Part shown: positions 13,438 through 19,335 of the stretch, one piece after another
Layout of the letters: each line of letters begins with the position of its first letter
Position numbering within the stretch: position 1 is the first letter of the stretch
Source of the DNA: Ruminococcaceae bacterium UBA1730
GTDB lineage: Bacteria; Bacillota; Clostridia; Oscillospirales; Acutalibacteraceae
NCBI GenBank assembly: GCA_002315935.1
Contig: DCII01000003.1
Span: 1-19,335, forward strand
DNA length: 19,335 nucleotides
Direction: 5' to 3'
The notes under the pieces: generated by a model
Told to the model about the DNA's origin: nothing
Database searches by the model: none
The model's input: the letters and a program-made list of their open reading frames with translations, nothing else
Made by a program: the position numbers and the translations under genes

Positions 13438-15081
13438 TTAATACATTCCGCCGCCCTGAGCCGCCGCCATTGCCGCTGCCTGAGCCGCATCAGCCGCAGG
13501 GTCGGGTTTATCGGTAACAAGACTTTCGGTTGTGAGCACCATTGCCGCAACGGAAGCCGCATTCTGAAGAGCTGAACGGGTAACCTTTGTCGGGTCAAGA
13601 ATACCCTCTTCAAGCATATCGCAATATTCATCCTTTGCGAAGTTGAAGCCGTAACCAACCTTACCCGAAGCAAGGATTTCGTTGACGATAACCGAACCTT
13701 CAAGACCTGCGTTTGCCGCAATCTGGCGAACGGGCTCTTCAAGAGCCTTAAGAACAATCTTGATACCTGTCTTTTCGTCTGCATCTTCTGTTGTTTCAAG
13801 AAGAGCCTTAACTGCATCAACCGTGTTGAGAAGAGCAACGCCGCCACCTGCAACACAGCCTTCTTCAACAGCCGCCTTGGTTGCCGCAAGAGCATCCTCA
13901 ATGCGGAGCTTCTTTTCTTTCATTTCAGTTTCGGTTGCCGCACCGACCTTGATAACAGCTACGCCGCCCGAAAGCTTTGCAAGTCTTTCCTGAAGCTTTT
14001 CTCTGTCAAAATCAGAAGTTGTGCTTTCAAGCTGAAGCTTAATCTGACCGACTCTTGAGGCAATGTCTGCCGCTTCGCCTGCACCGTCAACAATGATTGT
14101 GTTTTCCTTTGAAATCTTGACCTGGCGTGCTCTGCCGAGCTGACCGAGCTGAGTTTCCTTGAGTTCAAGACCGAGGTCTGTTGCGATAACCTCGCCGCCT
14201 GTAAGAATTGCAATATCCTGAAGCATTTCCTTTCTTCTGTCGCCGAAGCCGGGAGCCTTAACGCAGACGCAGGTGAATACGCCACGGAGCTTATTGACGA
14301 GAATTGTTGAAAGAGCTTCACCCTCAACATCCTCCGCAATGATAACAAGCTTTCCGCCTGCGTGCATAACCTGCTCAAGAACAGGAAGAATATCCTGAAC
14401 ACTTGAAATCTTTTTATCCGTAAGGAGGATAAGAGCATCATCAATGACTGCTTCCATCTTATCGGTATCAGTTACCATATAGGGTGAAATATATCCTCTG
14501 TCAAACTGCATACCCTCAACAACTTCGCATTCGGTAACTGCAATCTTTGATTCCTCAACAGTGATAACTCCGTCTGCCGAAACCTTTTCCATTGCATCTG
14601 CAATGAAACCGCCTACTTCTTCATCTGCTGAAGAAATAGTGCCGACTCTTGCAATATCCTTTGAGCTTGTTACGGGCTTTGAATTCTTCTTAAGCTGTGC
14701 AACAACTGCATCAACTGCCTTTGCCATGCCCTTCTTGACTACCATCGGGTTTGCTCCTGCGGTAACATTCTTCATACCTTCTCTGATAAGAGCCTGAGCA
14801 AGAAGGGTTGCGGTTGTTGTGCCGTCACCTGCAACATCGTTGGTCTTGGTTGAAACTTCCTTAACGAGCTGAGCACCCATGTTTTCGAAAGCATCCTCAA
14901 GCTCAACCTCTTTAGCGATTGTTACACCGTCATTTGTGATGAGAGGTGCACCGTATTTCTTATCAAGAACAACATTTCTGCCCTTGGGTCCGAGAGTGAT
15001 TTTAACTGTGTTTGCAAGCTTATCAACGCCTGCCTGGAGAGCCTTGCGAGCCTCTTCTCCGTAAATAATCTGCTTTGCCAT
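13438..15081 (-). CDS. groL: Chaperonin GroEL (Hsp60)
   Basis: A 547-residue chaperonin that folds proteins in an ATP-driven double ring with GroES. Equatorial ATP-site motifs are clear: KITLGPKGRNV (27-37), LITNDGVTIAKEVE (47-60) and DVAGDGTTTATLLAQ with Asp86. RIEDALAATKAAVEEG carries the hydrolytic Asp, and CVAGGGVALL follows. The C-terminal tail is AAAQGGGMY, a short version of the usual Gly-Met repeat. It follows groES by 13 bp and has a GGAGG site. It shares the CIRCE-controlled promoter and is ended by a strong hairpin. Confidence 0.99.
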   Translation of the reverse strand: MAKQIIYGEEARKALQAGVDKLANTVKITLGPKGRNVVLDKKYGAPLITNDGVTIAKEVELEDAFENMGAQLVKEVSTKTNDVAGDGTTTATLLAQALIREGMKNVTAGANPMVVKKGMAKAVDAVVAQLKKNSKPVTSSKDIARVGTISSADEEVGGFIADAMEKVSADGVITVEESKIAVTECEVVEGMQFDRGYISPYMVTDTDKMEAVIDDALILLTDKKISSVQDILPVLEQVMHAGGKLVIIAEDVEGEALSTILVNKLRGVFTCVCVKAPGFGDRRKEMLQDIAILTGGEVIATDLGLELKETQLGQLGRARQVKISKENTIIVDGAGEAADIASRVGQIKLQLESTTSDFDREKLQERLAKLSGGVAVIKVGAATETEMKEKKLRIEDALAATKAAVEEGCVAGGGVALLNTVDAVKALLETTEDADEKTGIKIVLKALEEPVRQIAANAGLEGSVIVNEILASGKVGYGFNFAKDEYCDMLEEGILDPTKVTRSALQNAASVAAMVLTTESLVTDKPDPAADAAQAAAMAAAQGGGMY

Positions 15082-15094
15082 TATGATGACCTCC

Positions 15095-15379
15095 TTATTC
15101 TACTATTGCAAGAACATCGCCCTGACGGACAATGATATATTCTTCCTTGTCGAGTTTAACCTCTGTGCCTGAATATTTGCTTGTGATTACCTTATCGCCG
15201 ACCTTGAGATACATTTCAACTTCCTTGCCGTCAACGATTCCGCCAGGTCCGACTGCAACAACCTCGGCAATCTGCGGCTTTTCCTGAGCAGATGCCGAAA
15301 GAATGATTCCGCTGACTGTCTTTTCTTCAACCTCAACGAACTTAACAACTACTCTGTCTGAAAGCGGTTTAATAGTCAT
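15095..15379 (-). CDS. groS: Co-chaperonin GroES (Hsp10)
   Basis: A 94-residue GroES lid of normal length. It begins MTIKPLSDRVVVKF. The mobile loop (about 18-28, EKTVSGIIL) binds GroEL, the roof region has GGIVDGK, and the end is YIIVRQGDVLAIVE, all typical. First gene of the groESL operon, with a GGAGG site and a perfect CIRCE operator 34 bp upstream of the start codon. Confidence 0.99.
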   Translation of the reverse strand: MTIKPLSDRVVVKFVEVEEKTVSGIILSASAQEKPQIAEVVAVGPGGIVDGKEVEMYLKVGDKVITSKYSGTEVKLDKEEYIIVRQGDVLAIVE

Positions 15380-15412
15380 GATATATTACCTCCGAATTAT
15401 TATTTTATGATT

Positions 15413-15439
15413 TTAGCACTCTATGCTCATGAGTGCTAA
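15413..15439 (-). promoter_or_regulatory. CIRCE operator (HrcA binding site)
   Basis: TTAGCACTC-N9-GAGTGCTAA is a perfect CIRCE inverted repeat. It begins 5 bp after the -10 box and covers the predicted start point, so HrcA should repress groESL until heat or misfolding stress. hrcA itself is not in the window. Confidence 0.98.
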
Positions 15440-15444
15440 TTTGT

Positions 15445-15472
15445 ATTTTAACACTTTATCCGAGAAAATCAA
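15445..15472 (-). promoter_or_regulatory. Sigma-A promoter of groESL
   Basis: TTGATT (15467-15472), a 16-bp spacer and TAAAAT (15445-15450) on the minus strand, directly before CIRCE. The 15473-15518 stretch to the divergent promoter holds only a palindrome ACAATATTGT (15491-15500) of unknown role. Confidence 0.75.
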
Positions 15473-15518
15473 GTCTTTTCCTCAAAATTCACAATATTGT
15501 AATAATTGGTTTTTATGA

Positions 15519-15547
15519 TTGACTTTATTGCTTTCAGTTGATATTAT
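15519..15547 (+). promoter_or_regulatory. Promoter of the O-antigen-ligase-like gene, with palindrome at -10
   Basis: TTGACT (15519-15524), a 17-bp spacer and TATTAT (15542-15547). The -10 lies in a perfect palindrome, ATATTAT and ATAATAT around ATTT (15541-15558), which may be a binding site or chance in AT-rich DNA. Confidence 0.7.
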
Positions 15548-15585
15548 ATTTATAATATTAAAACATTATTAACAGAGGTTTACGA

Positions 15586-16935
15586 ATGGAAAAAATCAGA
15601 AAATTTCTTGCCTCGGATCTATATACAGCCATCCTGTTTATCGGAGCGTGCGTTGTTGTTTTCGCCGGAAAAGAGATTGTCGGAACAATTATTTTTGCTT
15701 TTGCAGTTGCTCTGACAATGGCATTGACCGATGACCTTATTCCCGCTCTTCAGGGAACGCTTTTCGCTGTCTGCTTTGCAATCCGATGCAAGAATTCGTT
15801 TGATGAATTTTTAAAATACCGTTATTCCATTATTCCGTTGGCTATTATTTTCGTTTCGCATTTCATTATTTACCGCACAAAGCTTTCAAAAGGAAAATGC
15901 TTCGGAGCGATACTTGCAGTTTCGGTTGCAACAACTCTCGGCGGAGTCGGAATCATTTCTGCAAAGGAATATTTTTCGCCTACATCAATATTCTATATTA
16001 TTATGCTCGGCTTCGGGATGCTTCTGATTTACTGCTATCTCTGTTCGGCTCTGAAGCAGAGAGAGGAATATGAGTTTTCCGAAAAATTCTCAAAGCTTAT
16101 GGCAAGCATCATTCCGATGCTTTCGGTCTGTCTTTTTCAGGAATACTTTTCACGGCGTGAAGAATTCATTGAAGTTCTCGGCGTTATACCATTCCAATGG
16201 CGAAACAACGCTTCAACCCTGCTAATGCTTGCAATGCCATTTGCATTCTGCCTTTCGGCAAAATTTTACGGTTGGTTTTATATCGGAATTCTTTCATATA
16301 TTGATATTCTTTTTTCAGGCTCAAGAGGCGGAATGATATTCGGACTTGCCGAAATGATTCTCTGCATTGCAATCATGTTATTCTTTGATAAAAAGCACAG
16401 AAAACACACCGTAATAACAATATGCGTCGGCATAGCAGGAGTATTCCTGCTGAGAAAAATGCTTCTTGATGTTATCGGTTACACAATCAAAAGACTTCTC
16501 GACCCTCATGAAAATTCAATCCGTCTCGGGCTTATACCGAGAGGAATTGAAGATTTTCTTTCTAATCCCCTCTTCGGCAGAGGAATCGGCTACATGGGCA
16601 ACAACGATATTCATAACAATGCGGAATTCACTCTCTGCTGGTATCATTGCTCGCCGATTCAGGTTATCGGAAGCTTCGGGCTTGCCGGAGTTGCGTCATA
16701 CGGATTTCTTATATTCACACGCATTAAGCTTCTCGTTAAGAATTTCACATTTTTTAACATAATGACATTTGTGTCATATATCGGAATAGAAATGATGTCG
16801 CTCGTAAATCCCGGTGTTTTCGCTCCGTTTCCGTATCTTTTCCTCGTCACCGCATTTTTCGTCATAATTGAAAAATGCAACAGCGAAAAGGATAAATCGA
16901 CTCTTTCACTAATCAGAAAAGGACAATACAGATGA
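15586..16935 (+). CDS. O-antigen ligase / Wzy-like membrane protein
   Basis: A 449-residue polytopic membrane protein with about 11-12 helices, resembling the O-antigen ligase/polymerase superfamily (Wzy_C). The loop SGSRGGM (244-250) is the usual signature before a helix. The large outer loop runs from RLGLIPRGIEDFLSNPLFGRGIGYMG to HNN (343-345) and ...GSFGLAG, the arrangement used to join undecaprenyl-linked glycans. In a Gram-positive host this would mean polymerising or transferring a surface polysaccharide, teichoic-like polymer or glycan to protein, not LPS. Its stop overlaps the next gene's start (ATGA). No glycosyltransferases are adjacent, so the glycan is made elsewhere. The superfamily is divergent, so the exact activity is uncertain. 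Confidence 0.8.
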   Translation: MEKIRKFLASDLYTAILFIGACVVVFAGKEIVGTIIFAFAVALTMALTDDLIPALQGTLFAVCFAIRCKNSFDEFLKYRYSIIPLAIIFVSHFIIYRTKLSKGKCFGAILAVSVATTLGGVGIISAKEYFSPTSIFYIIMLGFGMLLIYCYLCSALKQREEYEFSEKFSKLMASIIPMLSVCLFQEYFSRREEFIEVLGVIPFQWRNNASTLLMLAMPFAFCLSAKFYGWFYIGILSYIDILFSGSRGGMIFGLAEMILCIAIMLFFDKKHRKHTVITICVGIAGVFLLRKMLLDVIGYTIKRLLDPHENSIRLGLIPRGIEDFLSNPLFGRGIGYMGNNDIHNNAEFTLCWYHCSPIQVIGSFGLAGVASYGFLIFTRIKLLVKNFTFFNIMTFVSYIGIEMMSLVNPGVFAPFPYLFLVTAFFVIIEKCNSEKDKSTLSLIRKGQYR

Positions 16936-17687
16936 TGAATATTCTTTCAATCGGCAACAGCTTTTCAAATAACGCCCACCGTTATCTTCCGCAGATGGCA
17001 AAGGCAGACGGCGAAGAAATTCTGCTCTGCAACCTTTCAATCGGCGGCTGTTCGCTTGAACAGCATTTCAACAACTGGCGTGAAGAAAAGGAAGATTATG
17101 ACTACGAGGTTTATCTTCCTGGCGAAATAGAAAAAAGAGTTCCGAACGGACTTGCTCTGCACGATGTTGTTGAGGATGAGGACTGGGATGTTATAACTCT
17201 TCAGCAGTGCAGTCATTTAAGCGGAATCAGAGAAAGCTACACGCCCTACCTTGCCGAGCTTGCCGCATATTGCAAAATGGTAAAGCCCGATGCAAGAATT
17301 ATGCTTCATCAGACATGGGCATATGCCGAAAGCTGTTTAAAGCCCGAATTTGCCGAATACTATCACAACAATCAGAGCGAGATGTATAATGCTCTGACCG
17401 AATGCTACGCAGAAGCGGCAAAGGAAGCCGAGATAGAAATAATCATTCCGAGCGGCAGAGCATTCCAGACTGCAAGGCAAACGATAATCGGCGACAGAAT
17501 CACCATTGAAGACGGTTATCACGGAAACGAACTCGGATGCTTTCTCGCAGGAGCCTGCTTCTATGAAAAGATTTTCAACAGAAGCATTCTTGAAAGCAGA
17601 TTCATGCTTCCCGATTTTGACGAAAACATAAACGGTCTTCTCAAAGCCTGTGCACACATTGCAGTTGAAGAAGGAATAATAAAATAA
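16932..17687 (+). CDS. DUF4886 SGNH-like hydrolase
   Basis: A 251-residue cytoplasmic protein matching the DUF4886 group of the SGNH/GDSL fold. Block I is LSIGNSFSNNAHRYL, with Ser10 as candidate nucleophile. Block V is DGYHGNELGCFLAGACFY, giving Asp194 and His197. GG38-39 and the QQCS region (91-94) sit where oxyanion residues are expected. No signal peptide or membrane helix is seen. It overlaps the upstream ligase-like gene by 4 bp with an AAAAGGA site, so the two are coupled. It might remove or transfer an acyl group on a glycan precursor, but no DUF4886 function is firmly known to me. Confidence 0.82.
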   Translation: MMNILSIGNSFSNNAHRYLPQMAKADGEEILLCNLSIGGCSLEQHFNNWREEKEDYDYEVYLPGEIEKRVPNGLALHDVVEDEDWDVITLQQCSHLSGIRESYTPYLAELAAYCKMVKPDARIMLHQTWAYAESCLKPEFAEYYHNNQSEMYNALTECYAEAAKEAEIEIIIPSGRAFQTARQTIIGDRITIEDGYHGNELGCFLAGACFYEKIFNRSILESRFMLPDFDENINGLLKACAHIAVEEGIIK

Positions 17688-17705
17688 GAAAAACACAACA
17701 AATCA

Positions 17706-17736
17706 GCACCGCATCACATTTCGAATGATACGGTGC
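17706..17736. terminator. Probable bidirectional terminator between convergent genes
   Basis: GCACCG pairs with CGGTGC, continued by an interrupted inner stem capped by TCG (17706-17736). It sits between two converging stop codons. The flanking T-runs are poor on both sides, so efficiency is uncertain. Confidence 0.6.
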
Positions 17737-17754
17737 CTTGTTATACATATTATA

Positions 17755-19233
17755 TCAGTTTTCTGCTGATGCTCTCTTGATATATTTCTTGAAGAATGCA
17801 ACGCCGGGACCGATAGCGGCAACGGGAATTCTTTCGTTTGTGCCGTGAGTGCAACGAAGAAGAGCAACCGAAACCTTATAAGGCGAATAACGAAGAATGT
17901 TTTCGCAGATTGGCTCATAGAAGCAAGCATCCGTTCCACCCATAACAAGATAGGGAGCAACTACATTGCTCTTATCTTCCTGCATACAGATTTCCTTGAT
18001 AATCCGGAAAGGTCTTGCATCTGTGGGAGAAAATTTTGAAGCTTCTTTTGTCTTCAGAACCTTGATTTCAACATCCTTATTTCTTACAACCTTTCTGATG
18101 TGCTCAACAACATCGGCGGTTGTTGTTCCCGGCATCTGACGGAAGTTGACAACAACGCTTGCCTTCTGAGGGAGAACATTGGCGGCAGGGCTTCCGTTTG
18201 CCATTGAGACTGCGGTTGTTGTTCTGACAAGGCAGGCGGCAGGAGGAATCTGCTTCATAACCTCCTTGATAACCGGCTTGAGATAAGGAATATTGCAGGT
18301 AACAAGTCTGACGGGATAAGTGCAGTTTCTGCCGAGACCGGAGAAAAGGTCTGTTATGAAGGGCATAAGCTCTGCCTTGAACTGATGATTTTCAAGGTCC
18401 TTGATAACATCGGCAAGCTCGCCGAGAGCGGAATGCTTTGGAGGCTGTGATGAATGGCCGCCCTTTGCGTTTACGCTGATTTCAACATCAAGATAACCTT
18501 TTTCGGCAATACCGATACCGACAAGATTTTTATTTTCAAGAACGCCTTTGATGTTGACGGGGAGAATTGCACCGCCCTCGTCAATAACGCTGTCAAGATG
18601 AATTCCTCTCTGCTGAAGAGTTTCCATCATAGCCTTTGCTCCGCTTTCGCCGGAAGCAACAACCTCTTCATCCTGGCCGAAAAGAAGATAAACATCTCTT
18701 TCAGGTTGAAAACCTTCTTCAAGAAGAGTTTCAACTGCTTCCATAACGCCGATAAGATGGTTTTTCATATCAAGAGCACCTCTGCCCCAGATGAATTCGC
18801 CGTCGTTATAGCCGCTGAATGCAGGATGCTCCCAGTCACCTTCCGTTCCTGCTGAAATGGGAACAACATCCTGATGAGAGAGAAGAGCAATCGGGTCAAG
18901 GTCACTTCTCGTGCCCTTCCAGCAATACATAAGGCTCGCTTCGCAGATAATTTCCTTTGAAAGAGTTTTATGAAGAAGAGGATAAGCTTCCTCAAGGAAC
19001 TCATGGAATTCTTCGAATTTCGAAAAATCAACCTTTTCTTTTTCGGGATAGCTGACAGTCTGAATTGAAATTGCCTTTGAAAGATGCTCCGCAGCTCTTG
19101 CGGCATCAACCTTTTCTTCGGGAGCTGTTCCGTAATCAACCTTTTCGGGGGTAAACTTAAGTGCTCTGACCGCATTAACACCTGCGGCAACTCCGAGTGC
19201 ACCGAGAGCGGCAATTTTGCTTGTCTTGCTCAT
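17755..19233 (-). CDS. Membrane-anchored M20 metallopeptidase (CPS1/PM20D1-like)
   Basis: A 492-residue di-zinc hydrolase of family M20, closest in layout to carboxypeptidase S and mammalian PM20D1. An N-terminal hydrophobic segment (about 6-21) looks like a membrane anchor. Metal and catalytic residues are visible: His120 and Asp122 (SHQDVV), bridging Asp155 (GRGALDMKN), base Glu189 and ligand Glu190 (GQDEEV), Asp218 (DEGG) and His463 (THGTNER). His260 in GGHSSQPP belongs to the dimer/lid domain (about 245-365). I start at MSKTSK (19233) with the GAAAGGA site; longer starts run into repeat DNA. It would cleave peptides or N-acyl amino acids. No promoter was recognised in the 39 bp before the terminal repeat. 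Confidence 0.92.
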   Translation of the reverse strand: MSKTSKIAALGALGVAAGVNAVRALKFTPEKVDYGTAPEEKVDAARAAEHLSKAISIQTVSYPEKEKVDFSKFEEFHEFLEEAYPLLHKTLSKEIICEASLMYCWKGTRSDLDPIALLSHQDVVPISAGTEGDWEHPAFSGYNDGEFIWGRGALDMKNHLIGVMEAVETLLEEGFQPERDVYLLFGQDEEVVASGESGAKAMMETLQQRGIHLDSVIDEGGAILPVNIKGVLENKNLVGIGIAEKGYLDVEISVNAKGGHSSQPPKHSALGELADVIKDLENHQFKAELMPFITDLFSGLGRNCTYPVRLVTCNIPYLKPVIKEVMKQIPPAACLVRTTTAVSMANGSPAANVLPQKASVVVNFRQMPGTTTADVVEHIRKVVRNKDVEIKVLKTKEASKFSPTDARPFRIIKEICMQEDKSNVVAPYLVMGGTDACFYEPICENILRYSPYKVSVALLRCTHGTNERIPVAAIGPGVAFFKKYIKRASAEN

Positions 19234-19272
19234 TTTTATCATCCTTTCGGTGTGTGAAAATAAATAACTTAA

Positions 19273-19335
19273 GGAAATGCTGAATAAATGCGTCATCGTA
19301 TCTTTTCGGCCTGTTTTGGCGTGAAATGCGTTACA
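19273..19335 (-). repeat. Inverted copy of the 71-bp terminal repeat (partial)
   Basis: Read on the minus strand, these 63 bases match bases 9-71 of the left repeat with six mismatches, and the copy is cut by the window end. It stands 39 bp upstream of the M20 peptidase start codon. Its GTTTCC-type end faces into the window, as do those of the left copies, so the unique region lies between inverted repeats. Confidence 0.92.

Noticed and set aside
13359..13901. Open frame of 180 codons overlapping the groEL 3' end on the same strand
   Set aside because: Low-complexity Leu/Arg/Gln-rich shadow of groEL in another frame, running through the groEL terminator.
143..19272. Composite transposon or prophage bounded by inverted repeats
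   Set aside because: The enclosed genes are mostly core chromosomal functions with no transposase, integrase or phage genes.

Overview
The window looks like chromosomal DNA of a low-to-moderate GC, spore-forming anaerobic Firmicute of class Clostridia, probably close to the Oscillospiraceae/Ruminococcaceae. The signs are a spoIVB-spo0A pair, rplU-prp-rpmA with an N-terminally extended L27, HrcA/CIRCE-controlled groESL, strong GGAGG ribosome binding sites, near-consensus sigma-A promoters, and an oxygen-sensitive glycyl radical enzyme. No phage, transposase, tRNA, rRNA or CRISPR is visible. Taxonomy is inferred from gene content only.

Layout. 1-142: two tandem copies of a 71-bp repeat; a third copy in inverted orientation closes the window at 19273-19335. 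197-2123 (-): an OmpR-type response regulator and its histidine kinase, behind a promoter with three TTAA boxes phased at 11 bp. 2259-3183 (-): rplU, prp, rpmA, with a structured leader and a perfect sigma-A promoter. 3361-4933 (-): mgtE behind a ~170-nt leader that holds a folded RNA element, an overlapping small reading frame, and a terminator hairpin abutting the mgtE start codon. 4976-8062 (-): a glycyl radical enzyme and its activase. 8073-9692 (-): a sodium/solute symporter with its own promoter and terminator. 9823-11887 (+): spoIVB and spo0A, the latter with a consensus 0A box upstream. 11892-13337 (-): a secreted protein with three PPC-like repeats. 13380-15472 (-): groES-groEL with CIRCE. 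15519-17736 (+): an O-antigen-ligase-like membrane protein overlapping a DUF4886 SGNH-like hydrolase. 17755-19233 (-): a membrane-anchored M20 metallopeptidase of CPS1/PM20D1 type.

How the parts fit. Prp sits between L21 and L27 and is the protease expected to remove the nine-residue extension visible on L27. The symporter may supply a substrate to the glycyl radical enzyme, whose thiyl cysteine lies in GCNQ rather than the GCxE of characterised dehydratases and decarboxylases, so its reaction is open. SpoIVB and Spo0A belong to the sporulation programme. The two most rewarding places to look again are the mgtE leader (a possible new metal-sensing RNA or translated leader) and the glycyl radical enzyme with its symporter.
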